64,000 nucleotides of DNA, taken from positions 39,725,834 through 39,789,833 of the forward strand of contig CM053267.1 in NCBI GenBank assembly GCA_028583415.1. The letters run 5' to 3'. The first letter of the stretch is position 1. The number at the start of each line of letters is the position of its first letter. This document shows positions 20,623 through 35,800 of this stretch, one piece after another. This DNA is from Protea cynaroides (lineage: Eukaryota; Streptophyta; Magnoliopsida; Proteales; Proteaceae). Below the pieces are notes generated by a model. The model was given only the letters and a program-made list of their open reading frames with translations. It did no database searches and was not told where the DNA came from. A program made the position numbers and the translations under genes.

Positions 20623-20848
20623 ATGGACAAAGACAAGATCAAAGTTGTAGCAGTCATCACTTGTTTCGCTGTTATCTCAATCTTTATCACCACTCAATAC
20701 AGAAGAAAACGTCGAGATTTCAAATCTTCTTCGACGAAATTTTGTTATTTAGAGAATGAGCAGAAACCACAGAGCAACTTCAAGCGTATATTGGCAGACA
20801 ACTCTTATACTCCATTCAAACACTTAAACCGAAACGAAGCAAACAAAG
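20623..20848 (+). CDS. RRP6L3: RRP6L3 exon 1 (membrane anchor)
   Basis: The ATG at 20623 opens an acidic/basic hexapeptide and then a 17-residue hydrophobic run (VVAVITCFAVISIFITT) followed by QYRRKRR. That is the layout of a signal anchor with its positive side facing the cytosol. Donor AAAG|GTGCAT, phase 1. Confidence 0.85.
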
Positions 20849-23800
20849 GTGCATTTCTCTAATTTTTTTTCCCTTATTGAGTTGATCACGTTGCATAAAC
20901 CCTAGCTGAACTTGGTAATGCATTTATCAGAGCATTCTTCGAACTTACATCCGTATGAAGAAGAGATTACTGCACTGTTGGAAAATCCTACGGTTGAGTT
21001 TGACTTTATTAATGGTGATTTCGATATGGAAATTAATGGTTCTGCCGTTTGGGTGGAGACGGAGTCTCAATTAGAGGAGCTTGTAAAGGTCCTGAGTAGG
21101 GAGCGTGTCTTTGCTGTTGATACGGAACAGCATAGTCTACGCTCCTTTTTAGGGTTCACAGCTTTAATGCAGGTAAGCAATCACATGGTTGTATCTCTGC
21201 AAACGCTTATGAATTTCAATATTGTGTGCGTCTTCTTACCTTTTGATTCTCGACAGATTTCTACTCAGAAAGAAGATTATCTTGTTGATACAATTGCCCT
21301 CCACGATTCAATGGGCATCCTTCGCCCTGTTTTTTCTGATCCTGCTATTTGTAAGGTAGATTTCTTTCCATGTTAAGAAAGCAAAGCCGTACTTCTTCTT
21401 TAAGCTGAGCTGATCTCCGTGTTTGCTTTTCTCCACCGCATTACATTCGATGCATGGTTTGCTAGAATGATTCTCTTAATTTTATTTATGTACAACGAAT
21501 GGAAACTATATGTTGTGAAGATGGTACTCAGAACTAATAATCAACTAGTCCAATTGATATCTATCTACGATGCTACAGTATGTAATCAACAGTGCAAAGG
21601 GAATTAACCCAAAAAAAACAGTGCAAAGGGAAGAGAAACTTATTGATGATGGTGTTGGGGTGTAGCAGGACGTGCTTGATAAACTCAAGAAGAGAAAAAG
21701 AAGAAGAGGATGTAATTCTTTACTGATATTGATTCAATCTCATAGTCATATTCGAATACAAGGTTACAAGAAATATAAATAGGAGACCTAGCTGAAACAT
21801 AAAAGGAAAACTAAATAAAATAAAATAAAAATTTCATCTACACCCCATTAAGAATGGCTAACATCATCTACACCCACAAGATTACAAAAACATCACCTAG
21901 GTCCACTTAACTGACGGAAATCACTAAAATTACTGAAATATAGTTTTACCCTTGATATTAAAAATTGAAAAATTAAAAAAATATGTTGAATGACTAATTT
22001 GACCTTTCTAATGGAACTTATATTTTGTCTTTCTCTCCTTTTCACTCTCACCCAAGCCCTAGGATCCAAATTATCTCCTATTGAGTAATGATGGACATGT
22101 ATCCTATATTTAATCCGACGGTGATCAAAGAATCCGTCGCAGGAGATCACCCTATGAGCCATCAGCAGGCGATCAAAGTTTGCTCGCGATTTCAGCTTAA
22201 AGGAGAAATAGGGATCTGAGGATACCTCTGCAACTCCAACTGCAAATCCGGAGGAATTAAGGCTAGCAAGCGTAGAAGAAGGAAATAAAGAATTTGGAGG
22301 ATGACTTGTGTATCTTACGGAGAGAAAGAGAGCTAAAGAGAAATAGAGAGAATTTTCGAACAGCTAACAATCGAAGAAGACGGGAAAAAGAAAGGAAAAA
22401 AACTACGAATTTCACAAATTCCATAGTGGAGATGCATTTGACAACATTTTGAAGGATCCAGAAAGCAGCAATACAGAAAACCTTTCTTACTGAAGAACTC
22501 AGTTCAATTTTTTGAGTTAAGGCTTGTTCTTTGAACTGGACAAATTGTTCTGTAACACCAAGCATTTAGTCCACCAGGTTTTTGAAAGGTACTTCAACAT
22601 AAAATTTTAAGTCCTCATTGGATCCAGGTGAGGATGGAGGATTCTTGAGCTTCTACACAAATTTAGCAATTCGATTTTCATCTGTGGATTTTGTAAGGAG
22701 CAAGATTTCACCATGTTTCATGACGAATATGGCCAAAATCATCACCACTGTCGCATCCCATGAGAACCCACTAAGAAAATCCAATAGTTCATGGATAGTT
22801 TTATCTGGAAATTTCTTTTATCTACGTTCATCTCACATGCAGAATTGCTCGTTGCTAAAGTTCTGAAGGCCCAAACTGATTTAAGGATCTCCTCCTTTCA
22901 TGTGATTTTCGTCTGTTCTTCTGTTTTTTTTTTCCTTTGATTTCTTGTTCTGCAACTTTTTTTTTTCTGCTTTCTTTTCTCTTCTTCTCCTTTTTCTTCT
23001 GCAGTTTCCTCCCAGTCTTGCTGCCGTGGTTGTTAGAAGAGCGACTAATATGATCATCTCCTACCAAAAAAAAAAAAAAAAAAAGGGTTAAAAATCATGA
23101 CATGAACGGAGAAGAAAGATCAAGAAGATGAAATAGAAATAGGTATTTGAACCGAACACCTTCTGATCTCCAGTTAAGTGCTTTTAAAACCCATCCATTC
23201 CTCGAATTTCTGTGAGTTCTGTGTCATATCCAGCCAGAATCGGCCATAACCCCTTAAACCTTCGAATGGACTACTTTCTATCCACCTTCCTAAAATCATT
23301 GCTCCATGACAAAAAAAAATTACTCTCTAGAAATAGCAACTCGTTTATTGTGCAATTAAAATTGAGGAGGGAAAAAAAAAAAAAAGGGATCAGAATGGAA
23401 GCACAATCCATACGCATCTTTACAGGTATGGATACAGCAACGATGTTTATGTGTACACTGCTCTTGTTGATTTTTTTTATTCTAAATTGGGTGATATGGG
23501 GAAGATGAAGGCACCGTCGACGGCGAAGAAGAAGAAGTAGAAGTCGGTCTTCGTCGTCCTCGTCGAGAAGAGGTAGGGTTTTCTTTTCCCTCTTTTTACT
23601 GTAATTGTTTTGAAGTGAGACAGAGGGAGGTAGGGTAGCAAATATCAACAGGGTATAATCGTCTTTTCAACAGGCCAGAAGGGTATTCTCGTCTCTGAAA
23701 TATTCCAATCCACCTGACGTCAGCATCTAACAGGAATCAACTGATGGAGTGGACTTCTTTGATTATCACAGCCAAAGTTTTGGGGTGTAGATGATGTTTT

Positions 23801-26800
23801 TACATTCTTGTGGGTGTAGATGATGTTAACGATCTTCGATGGGCTCTAGATGAAATTTTTTCTAGAATAAAATAAAATCCTTCCTAATATTGCACACCAC
23901 CAACAAAATGACAATCAATTTCAATGTGTTTCGTCTGTTTATGGAAAACATAATTATGTGCAATTTGGATAGCACTTTTGTTGTCACAGAATAGAGGTGT
24001 AGAAGAAGACTAGGGAACACTTAAGTTAGAGAGGAGCCAATGAATCCAAATGATCTCAGTAGTGGCATGGGCCGTAGCCCGATATTCAGCCTTAGCAGAA
24101 GAGCGAGCAATCACAGTCTGCTTCTTGCTGCGCCAAGAAATCAAAGATTCTCCCAAGAATACACAAAGACTAGAGGTTGATTTACGATCATTAGTGTTGC
24201 CAGCCCAATCAGCATCAGCGTAGGCGCGGAGTTCCAAAGGGGAGGTGGACGAGTATAACAATCCATGAAACACAGTGCCGTGGATATAGCGAAAAATTCA
24301 AAGCAGGGCAGCCCAATGAGTGGACCGAGGAGTAGAGACAAACTGATTAACCATATGAACAGCAAATGCAATATCAAGGTGACTCACCGTCAGATAAACC
24401 AAGCATCCAACCAACTCTCGGTATAATGTCGAATCTTCCAATGGGACACCATCAGAGGCAGAGAACTTGATATTTAATTCAACTGGAGTTGCAGCAGTAC
24501 GTTCATCCGACAACCGCGCTCGACTAAGGATATCAGAAGCATACTTCGACTGGGATAGAAGGTAGCCCTTTGGTCAATGAGCAACTTTTATGCCCAAAAA
24601 ATAGCGAAGCAAGCCGAAGTCCTTCATGGAAAATTCATTCAAGAGATGCCTTTTGACTTCCTCAATACCAGAAGAATCAACACTAGTAATGATCATATCA
24701 TCAACATATAATAGGAGAACAATGGCCCACTAGGAGAAGATAGGATAAAAAGGGTAGGATACTGAGTACTCGCAATGAAGCCAATGCGAGAGACGGCCAG
24801 GTGAAGCCGTTTAAACCATGCACGAGGAGCCTGCTTAAGACCATAAAGAGCACGGTGGAGACGACAAACATGACCAGTGGGATGAGGAAGGCGTGGAGGA
24901 GGTTTCATATAAACCTCTTCAGTCAAATGCCCATGTAGGAAAGCATTCTTGACATCCATCTGAAAAAGAGGCCATTGGCGGACAGTAGCAACAGAGATCA
25001 AGGTACGAATAGTTGTCATTTTAGCAACAGGAGCAAAGGTCTCCTCATAATCTATACCATACTCCAGAGAGAATCCTTTTGCAACAAGATGAGCTTTGTA
25101 GCATTCGAGAGAACTATCAGAGTTGGTCTTAATCTTAAAAACCCACTTGTAATCAATAATATTTTTGTCTGCGGGCATCGATACCAGTTCCCAAGTGCCA
25201 GTCTGATGAAGAGCAGCCAACTCATCTTGAATTGCTTTCATCCAAAGAGGATCAGTCCATGCTTCTGTATAAGACTTAGGTTCATAAAGAGAGTGAATAG
25301 AAGTAAGAAAAGAATGAGAAGATGGGGAAAACATGTGGTAGAAAGGCTAAGACGAGTGGGAGCAACATGGATACGAGAACGATACCGTCGTTCAGGTACA
25401 GTAGTGTCGGTCGTCACAGGAGGTGGAGGAGGTGCAGGAGTATCAAAGCTGGAGATATCAGACGACCTGCGAGAATAAACATTAGGAAAGGGTGCCATAA
25501 GGGAAGGGGAAGAGTCAGTAACAGAGACGAGAATAAATTCAAGGGTGGAGGAATATTCATCAGGTGGTACAATCTCTGAAAAAGGATCAAGAACAACTAA
25601 ATCCTCTTTAGAGACAGGGGCAACATTAACAGGAATAGTATAATAAGGAATTCGCTCAAGAAACACAACATGACGGGACACATACAATCTGTTAGAAACA
25701 GGATCATAACACTTGTAACCCTTTTGATGAATGCCATAGCCTAAGAAATCACACAATGTGGAACAAGCAGTCAATTTGCTACGGTCACGCTTTGGCAATA
25801 AAACAAAGCAAGCCGAACCAAATACACTAAGTGGAGAGTAGTTAGGCACATGACCAAACAATTTTTCATAGGGTGAAATTCCAGACAAGACAGAGGTAGG
25901 CATACGATTAATAAGAAAAACAGCAGTGAGAGTTGCCTCACCCTAAAACATAGTAGGAACAGATGCAGATAACAAAAGTGCATGGGTAGTCTCAATGATG
26001 TGACGATGCTTCCGTTCTGCAACACCATTTTGTTGTGGTATTTCAGATTAGGAAGACTGGTGAATAGTGCCACAAGAAGCAAGAAACTGTTCAAAATTTC
26101 CTAAAAGGTATTCTCCCTTAAAATCAGACTGGAGAGTCTTAATTTGTGTAGAGAATTGAGTGTGAACCATAGCATGAAAGATGCGATAAATGGAGAAAAA
26201 AATCAGATTTACAGGTCATAAGAAACAACCAACAGTATCTGCTATAATCATCTACAAATAAAACATAGTAAACAAAGCCACCTTTGGTAGGAACTCGAGA
26301 GGGTCCCCAAACATCAGTATGAACGAGAGAAAAGGGAGAAGAAGACAAAGATGTACTAGTATTAAAAGGCAAAGTAGGCATTTTAGCTAGTTTACATCCA
26401 TTGCAAGAGGACAAGTCACTATCATGTAAAGAAAATTTTTCCAAATGACTATTAATACTTAATTGCTTGAATGTAGTGCCAGATATGTGTCATACTCTAG
26501 AATGCCACAAATAAAAAGGGGAAGAGTTACAGTCCAAATGGAATGAAGAAAAATTAGTAGAAGAAGAAATAGGAATTTGTAAGCTATCTAAAACATAAAG
26601 TTTTCTAGCTCTTTGCCCAGCCCCAACCAGCTTCTGTGACTTTCGATCTCGCACAATACAATTAAAAGATGAAAACAAAACATCAAATCCAGAGTCAGCC
26701 AATTGATTAATGGAAAGTAAACCAAGAGATAGTGCAGGAACATAAAAGACATTAGGTAAAGAGAGAACTGGGGTACAAACAGACCCAACATAATCAACAT

Positions 26801-29800
26801 GCATAGGAGAACCATTGGCGGTTAAGATACTCACTGGAGAAGCAGGAATATGACAATTTCTAAGAGGAGATATTGGGGCTCATATGGTGAGAGGAACCAG
26901 AGTAAAAAATTTAGTTACTGGAAGTTAGATTAGAAGTGGGTGATCCAACCAAACTTGAGTGGGCAATAAACATAGCAAAAACATGCATCTGATTTGAAGA
27001 GGATGAAGGCAGTAGAGACTGTAGTTGCTCAATCATTGACTGAACCATGGATGCTGAGAGATGTTCACTAGTTCCAGCTGGTGGAGTTGCTAGTGTTGCG
27101 GGGCCTTGAGAAAAATGGGGATAGCCACGAGGTGATGGTCGAAACTGCTGGTTCGAAGGGGGAGGACATCATTTTTGGAGTTTAGGACAACTTGATTTCC
27201 AGTGGCCTTTCTGTTGACAAAAGCTGCATTTATCAATTCCAACCCGAGCTTTTGGTTTGCCAGTGATTTGAATAAGGTTGGACGTAGAGTAGGCAATAAT
27301 GGGGCAGATGACGCTGCAAAAACAGATGGTTGAGAAGATCCGGCATGAGTAACTTTGAACCGAGTTTCTTCAGTGATCAGTTCTCGAATAGTGGCATCAA
27401 TAGAAGGAGAGGAGTCCGATGCAGAATGGAGCCTCTGAGAGGTTCAAATTGATCTCGGAAAGCCATAAGGAATTACACCAAACGTTGTCTCTCCCTATAA
27501 GTAATATAGCTCTCAGAGGTTTGTAGATCCTTTGGCCCCATGGATGTTAATTGATCCTAATAATTAGTCATCTGATTGTAGAATTCCTATTTTGATTTTC
27601 CATCTTGTTTTACACAGCATATCTCCATTTCTCATTGATACTGTTTCGCAAAATTAGATTCCAAATACATTTGACTAAGATAAGGCCAGACATCTTTTGC
27701 AATTTTATATTTGGAACAGTTCATGCCAATATTGGAATCAACTGAATTATGGATCCAGGTGAGAACTTGAGCATTTTCCATCTCCCACTTTGCTATACCT
27801 GTAGCATAGCTTTCCGCCTTAGGATCAGATGATTTAACTGTGGAGCGAATAACATAACCCCATCTTCCTTTCCCAATTAAAAAATTCTCCATTACAGATG
27901 CCTAATAGGAGTAGTTACTAACATTTAGCCTAATGTTAATCGTCTGATTTTCCTTTTTAATAGAAGACATATTTACCACAGAAGAGAGAAGACAAAATTG
28001 CGGTGAGAGTCAAGAAATATGTACCGATTTTACTATGAAGTAGAACAAGGTACCAAGAATACTATCGTCTGTGAATGCAATAGATAACAGAGATTGAGTA
28101 CTGCTGCTGTAATCTTGCTACTGTGATTTTATAGATATACCTTGAATGCTATGGGAAATACAAGAAGAAAACTGCTGCTAGTTGCCGTGAAGAACAAGAG
28201 AAGGAGAGATACAATAAGATCTGCAATATGGTTCTGATTTGATTCAAAGAACCTGCTTTGATACCATGATAAACTCGAGAAGAGAAAAAGAAGAAGAGGT
28301 TGTAATCCTTTATTGATATTGATTCAATCTCATAGTCATATTCGAATACAAGGTTACAAGAGATATAAATAGGAGTCCTAGCTGAAACATAAAAGGAAAA
28401 CTAAATAGAATAAAATAAAACCCTTCCTAATATCGCACACCAGCAATCGTCATCAATAGTACCGCTGTACTGCTAGCTCATAGCCAGCAATAGTACCGCT
28501 GTACCGCCAGCTCATAGCCAGCAATAGTACCGCTGTACCACCAGCTCATAATATCGCTCACAGTGCTCACATTTATAAGGACCAATGGCAGTCCTCTGAG
28601 AGCAGTTCCATTGATGCAAAAGATCGCGGATCAGTGATCTCCAGGATTCAACAGTCAGACTGACTTTTATACATTGACTCAACTAATGAGATAGATGGAA
28701 ATGGATCGATACTGAAGAGTAGCATACTGTGCTTTTGTCTATCTCTCAGCAGAGAAGGCCTCTTATCGTATGCAAGATGGCTCCAAAGGGTTGGATAGAA
28801 TGGCCATTGAAAAATCCATTACACCCAAATGCGCGTATGATCCTTTTCAGATTAGGTAACCTGACTGACAAGGAATCTTCATAGAGATTAGTGCATAGTT
28901 GTCAAGGCGACAAGGCGATCCAAGGCGTTTGAGGCCATCCTGGGCGCCTAGGCGCCTAGGCGCCGCCTAGGCGTCGCCTAGGCGACCAAGGCGTTGCTAG
29001 TGTATTTTTTTATATTTTTAATATATTAATGCTATATTAATGTTTATATATATATGCAGCATTCTACATAAATAAACATTTAAGACAGCTTAATTAATAT
29101 AAGAAAAACAACAAAGAAACAAATAATTGAGTTAAGTAGGCAACACGTATTTATGACTAACATTTACTTATTTTTAACAAATTTTACTTGAGTGTAACTC
29201 CTTTAATATATTTCGGATTCAAGCAATCTCAAATTCATTGCAAAGCTAGTATAATCAGCTTTCCAACAAATCCTAGATTGCTTGAATCCGAGTTATAATG
29301 AAGGAGTTACACTCCGGTCAAACCTTGTTCGAAGTACGCGAATGCTGTTAAAAGTCGTCTGAATGTAAATTATTTTTTGGGCATCAAAGCAAGATATTAT
29401 TTTGGCGCACTCTTGGTTTTTAGTGATACTTTACTATAATAAGATTTATGGAATTTTTATATTTGGAAAAAAGCCTAGCATTTTAAAGTTGAAAATCGCC
29501 CCCGCACCCGAAAATACGATTTTTGTTCTTGAACTGAAGGGTTGACTTTTTATCCTTCTGGAATTTGAATTTTAAATTATTTTTATTGGATTCAAATAGG
29601 GGGTATTTGCTTATTTATGAATAATATCTTAAGTAAATGAAATATAAAATTAAAAAAACATTTACTTAAATGATATTAGTCATAAATAAGTACTGTCTGG
29701 TAAATGTTGTTCCTGTCTAGCCTAATAAATCCTGTGAAGCAAATTCAGAGATCAAAAGGAAAAAAAAAACACACATAAGGCCCAAGGCGATCGCCCAGGC

Positions 29801-32800
29801 ATTCTGGGCGCCCAAGGCGTCCAAGGCAGCGCCTAGGCGACGCCCAGAGAGCCTGGGCGACTGCCCAGGCAACATTCATAAGGCGCCCAGGCCCTGGAAT
29901 CACGCCTGGACGCCTAGGCGTCGACGCCTTAACAACTATGGATTAGTGTTCAAATGGGCTAAAATTTGTCAAAGAGAAACACAAGTTAAATAGCAGAAGT
30001 TAAGTGGAATTTGTAACATCATGGTGAGAAGAAAGAGCCCTAAATGAAGAGTGGTTCTTGTCTACAAACACAACAACCCAACCTTATGTGGGTCAGCGGC
30101 ACTTGTTTGTGTGTGTGTGTGTCTCCACTCCTTGTACGATAAAATATTTCCCTTGGGAGACTAAAATATACAAACTTCCTAACTGAAGTAAGGTTGCTTT
30201 CTATTAATTAGGGAGTCACCAATGATAAAGTACTTATTAAAAGAAAATAAACTCATTACATTAGAGTTTTCCTAAAGGACAAATGGGAGTAAACAAGATA
30301 TCTGGATAATAAATCTTAGATAGAAGAAGATGATGTAATATTATGAAATATAACAGAGTATGCAGCTCACAGCTCAAATAAATAAGAAAATAATTGAAAT
30401 GACATAAAGAGCTTACAGAAATGAAAAGATGCAAAATGATATATAAGCTATAATGTTTATAAAGAAACTGTAGGGTGGATATAGAACTGCTGATTTGCGG
30501 GGCAGATCCAACACTCCTTCTCCATCTTTATTGACCTACTGGAACCAAATGCAGAATGAAGCCTTCAAACGTATGTTAGGTAGATTCTAAGCTTGTCAGC
30601 AACTTAGTAAACCTACTAGTTTTCTATTTCCATTTGGAATATTGAAGCTTTATGTACTTGGCAAAGAATATCTTTGAGGTAGCTCATTTAGTGTTAACTT
30701 TGAAAATTGACTTAGTGATTGACTGAATTGATCCTTATGCAGGTCTTTCATGGTGCCGATAACGATGTTCTCTGGCTGCAAAGAGACTTTCATATATATG
30801 TTGTAAATTTATTCGATACTGCAAAAGTGAGTATGTGTTGATGATACCAGATTTTGTTTTAGATATCTTTGGATACATATATTGTATTAGGTTTCCAATG
30901 TATGAGAATTGAACCTAATTAGTAGGAAAAGAGCAAGTAATATTTTTATCAGCCATTTTGTGGAAACACTTGCCTAGTAAGAATTGGGATATTATTACAT
31001 GTACTAACTAAGCATGAGGTTGGCCAGTTCAGACCAGTGAAAATCATTTTTTGTATCTGTTTTTCTCTCAACAATTATACAGAAGCCCATGAGCAGGAAA
31101 ATTTTTAGGTAGAAAAGGGTGAAATAAAAAAATTTCTAAGAATATATTAGAGAAGGGTCTGCATTTTTCATTTCCTTTTCAACAATTTAAGGAAAATCAA
31201 ACAAAGTGGAGAAAACTCACATAATTAACATTATGAATGCCTGAAACCAAATTTCAACTGTTCTCGCTGTCTTCTCATTCTTTTTGCATCTCATAAATTA
31301 TTCCATAAATCAGCCATAATTTTATTGTTGATACTTGTCCTTTGCAGGCATGTGAGGTGCTGTCAAAACCATACAAGTCATTGGCATATTTACTTGAGAC
31401 TTATTGTAGTGTGACCACAAACAAGATGTTACAGGTTTGGAATTAGCTTTTCTATTTGAATTTCATTAAATATTGTATCACTACTGCCAGATTTTCTGCA
31501 CTAACTACTTTATGGTTCTCCACTTTGTTTTTCCTTCTTCTTTTCCGCTTTTATAGAACAAAAATCAGCGACACATCTTTTTATTCCATCCTGATTGCAT
31601 GTTCTGTTCCACTGAACATTTTTAGATTTGTATTTTTCAATTTCATTCAGCATATTTATATTCTTATCCCTGCATATTTCTTTGATAATGATTATTGATT
31701 TCTTCATTCAAAATTTTAAAGTGAGGTTCTTTTGTTATACATGATAGATAGGCTACTCCTGCTATGTTTATTTGTACCTATGAACATATCCTTATCCTTT
31801 GTAAAAGCATGATGCTCATTTGTTTTCTTTCTGAGTGACAGCGTGAAGACTGGAGACTTCGCCCTCTTTCAGTAGAGATGGTTCAATATGCTAGAGTTGA
31901 CGCTCACTATCTTTTATATATTGCAGATCGTCTGGCTAGTGAACTCAAAATACAAGACACTGGTATGCTTTATCCGTTGATAAATATGTCCTTTCAAAAC
32001 TTCAATAGTTGTTCTGCTTAAACTAGAATGGAGACCACATTAAGTGGGTAAATATTCCACTTAAGTGCATAATCTTTCTTCATTTTCTTGTTAATAAGTG
32101 TAACTCTCATAGTTGTCAAGGCGCCAAGGCGACTCAAGGCGTTGGAGAGGTGCCTAGGTGCCTAGGCATACCTAAAGTGTACCTAAGGCGTTCCCAAGGG
32201 TACATCTTAAATCTTAATAAGAAAGAAGGGGTTAGAATAAACTGAATTAAGTGTCTTATTGCCTGGTGCTAAGAATAGCAAAAAGAAGAATGCATTGGAG
32301 TTGAATTTGTTTTTTTTCCCCTTCTTCAAGTGTATGTCAAACTTATGGAATAAAGTTAGAGCATTTTTATCAATCTACTGGATTGTGGGCCCACTTATGC
32401 AGTTGGAAGTCGGAACTCCAACAAACACTTTTGGGTAAGGGTGTCAATATTGGGCCCGAACCGGTAGCCTGGACTGAGCCGGCCCAAATTAGCCCAAACC
32501 CAACCCGGACCGAAGGCTTTATTGGTGTGTTTGGGCTGAGGGGGTCGATTCCTTATCAAGTTTGGGCTGTCCCGGATCAGCCCGGGCTAGCCCATTGGGT
32601 CCCTGGTAAGAAACCCGATACGGCCTGAACCGCACCGGACCGAACTGATAATGACCTGGCCCGATTGCTTTACCCTTTAACACTAAAACGTTTAAGTTAA
32701 CACTCAAATTGGAATGACGTGAGGGAGTGTTTTACAGGCTTGAGAGATTGATTTCGGGTGCTTGGACGGCTATGATATCTCCCATTTTCTTTTGCTACTA

Positions 32801-35800
32801 GTATTTCTCTGTTTTCTTTAAATAATCCATGATATGCATTTGTGACTTCTTATCATCTTTGTGAACCTCAATGAATGTTCTTTAGCTTCATTTGGGTTCT
32901 TTGGCATCCATGTGTACTCTTGCCTATGTGGTTTATTCCTCTTTGATTAATTTCAACCCACACAGATTAGATTCAACATATGTAGATTTTATTCTCTTTA
33001 ATAATTCAATATGTTTAGTTTACTTCATGTCTTATCGTAATTTAGAATAAATCTCATCCATTTGGGCCGATTGGGTCAATCCCATCAAGCCGAGATAATT
33101 TTTTTTGGATTGGGTCAATCCCATCAAACCGGACCAACTTTCATCAGTGTTAAGGGTGTCAATATTGAGCCCGAATTGGTAGCCCGGACTGAGCCGGCCC
33201 GAACTAGCCCGTTAAAACCCAGTCGTATAACCTTAAACCGGACCAGCCCGTTAGTTATTGTGTTCAGCGCAGCTCAACCCAGCTCAAATTGTTATTGGAC
33301 ACGTTTCGGTCAGGCCTTATAAAGCCCGAACCGATTTGGCCCGAACTGAAATAGGCCCGGACTGGCCCGTTGACACTCTTGCTTTTCAGTATCAATTTGA
33401 TCTTAGTGTCATTCGGATCGGTCTAGGATCAGTTCCAAAATCCAAAAAATGGCTTAACACCCCCTATACGAACCTTGCCAAAAAAAATGGCTTAACACCC
33501 CTCTATACTTATGAATCTTGCGAACCGTGCAGACACAGGACCGATCCTGCTCCAGATTAGCCAGGATCTTGGGGCGGATCCGAACCAGTCCCTTAAACAA
33601 TAGTGTCATATTCATTGGTTGTTTGCGTCACCTAAATTAACTATATTTTATTAGGAGAAAAATATATTGTCCTCTAGTCACTTGTATGAAAAGTTTTAGT
33701 TTCAGGTTTCATTAAGCAAGATACAAATTGATGTGAATTAGTTTCAGGTTTCATCAACCACTGTGTTAGATACAGTTCTAGTGACTTGTTAACATATGAT
33801 TGTAGACATCTCAATTTTGCCGTTACGTTTTTCAATATGCATCCTAACATTTCCTAGCAATGTAGGTACAAATTCCGGTCCCTCAGCCTAGTAAATATGT
33901 TTTCAGTTGTTAATTTGGTGAAATATGTTATCAAAAGAAGAAAAAAAAAGAAGAAAAAAAGAGGGGAGTTTTTAAAATGGGAAGAATGAGTTGTCGGCTG
34001 GCCAAGGAAAAAGAGGAAAAGAGATAAGGGTAATTTAGGAAGTTTAGAAAACAAAAAAAAAACCCTAAGCTCATGAAAACAAGGTGGGTAGACTTCTTTG
34101 GTTTTGTCCCAAAGAAAATTCCTTGTGACGTGGCAGATTATTGGCTACACAAGAACTTAATAGAGTTCTTGTTTTTTCTCTCTTTTATTATCCTAGTTCA
34201 GTTTTGGGAGGGATATCGCAAAGAAGGGGGAAGCTAGGGTTTGCTCAAGCTTTCCAGAAATGAAAGAGGAATCCACCTACCGCAAGGAGCCTAGTTCGGT
34301 TTTGGGAGGGAGATCGCAAAGAAGGGGGAAGCTAGGGCTTGCTCAAGCTTTTCAGAAATGAAAGAGGAATCCAACTCAATGCAAGGAAGGAAAGATAGGA
34401 TTGAGATCTCTTTTGGGTTGGAAAGAAAGGCTGTCAGAGGCTAGGCGTAAATGCCATAAAGAGGAGGGAAGGCTTCTGCCCAAAAGGTAACAAAATTCAC
34501 CCTCTAGATCTCTCTCATTCATACAATTTTTATTTTATTTTTTTGGTATGAGATCTCTCTCATATGATTTTTTTTTTTGGTATGAGATCTCTCTCATACG
34601 ATTTTTTTTTTGGTGTGAGATCTATTCAGTTTTAAATTTCCTTCTATTGCTTCTAGACTCCTTGCCTATATATATGTATTAAAAAGTGAGGTTTGAACGT
34701 ATCTCTTCATCTTTGTCTCATACTCATGGTTCCAAAATGTACTTGCAACATTACAATTGTATACATAGCATAAGGTTTGTGTCTACTCATAGGAACCTTT
34801 TTGCAGAGATCAGAACACTATTGGGTTCCAGATTTAATCCAATATGTATTTCAAATGACGATCTAGATGTACCTATAAAGCATGAGGACAAAGAATTGGC
34901 AGATCATGATTCCCCCAAAAAAGGGAAATATAAGATGAAAAGGAAGGAGGCAGAGTTGGCAGATCTTGATTCCTCCAAAAAAGAGAAATATAAGAAGGTG
35001 AAGAAAAAGGAGGCGGCGGATGTCTTGAGCTTGACTCCGCCAAACTATTATATAGGGTTCTAATAGGAAAAGGAATAGAGTTGTATCCTCTATTCAAGTT
35101 AATGATATGCTTGTTTTATTTGTTTCATGCTTCAAGAATTGTTACAACGATCTATATGGAAGGGCAGTTTTTTTTATGCATTCCCCGGCCCTAACTGAGT
35201 TAATTGATCAATCACCACCGCTACTTTGACTCTAGAACAGAAAGGAAGAAGCGGAACATTTAATAGTAGCAATCACCTATGTCCTAACAGCAACACCGAG
35301 TGTACCTTTAGAACGACTTGCCCTCGAGTACAGGCGCTGCACTTTTCGATTTGAGGCCCTGAAAGGGTTCATTGGAATAAATCGCTCGGATATAGGCGAC
35401 TTGAATCGATCAATTCATTTCTCCATTTTCTGTGAAGAGGGGGGACAAAGAGCAGGATCTAATTCCCAGCAGGAGGATCCTTCTTTCGTTTCGCATTTCT
35501 CATCGGACAAATCAAGTCAAGGAATCCATGAAAAGCGTCCATTTTCTAATGGATAGGACCAATGAAACTTGTCGACCAATCAGGCTGGAATTGGGGGGCA
35601 GGGAAACCAACCGCACAACTCGATGAATTTAGTAGATCCTTTTAGGAGGCCCCAATGACCATAGATCGAACCTATCCAATTTGATTCGTTTCGTTGGTAA
35701 AACCAACGCCCATATCATATTGACTTTCTCTCGTCCAATAAGAGTTTCCGAGAGTGACTTTCTTAAATTCTCTCCTTTCCAAAGCTGCGCAAAGCGGCCC

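Larger units (their letters stand above)
21677..28439 (-). mobile_element. Full-length Ty1/copia retrotransposon in RRP6L3 intron 3
   Basis: Near-identical LTRs (TGATAAACTC...GCACA) lie at 28267-28439 (5', 173 bp) and 21677-23896 (3', split by a ~2-kb insertion). A primer-binding site TGGTATCAAAGC abuts the 5' LTR. Minus-strand pol order is gag (MENFLIGKGRWGYVIRS), zinc knuckle CQQKGHWKSSC, integrase (HTDVWGPSR, VDDYSRYCW), reverse transcriptase (YKWVFKIK, FQMDVKNAFLHG, YVDD) and RNase H (YADADWAGN). Frameshifts occur, for example just before YVDD. No matching target duplication was found. It lies antisense to the host gene. Confidence 0.9.

Noticed and set aside
24975..25478. 167-codon plus-strand frame
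   Set aside because: Antisense shadow of copia integrase/reverse transcriptase, whose minus-strand peptides are recognisable.
21672..28444. Target-site duplication for the first copia element
   Set aside because: The five bases outside the LTRs (GTGCT and CCAGC) do not match, so none is claimed despite clear LTRs.
28885..29948. CRISPR-like array of GCCTAGGCG repeats
   Set aside because: Repeats are irregular, palindromic and confined to the ends of a transposon with 8-bp duplications in a plant genome; no spacers or cas genes.
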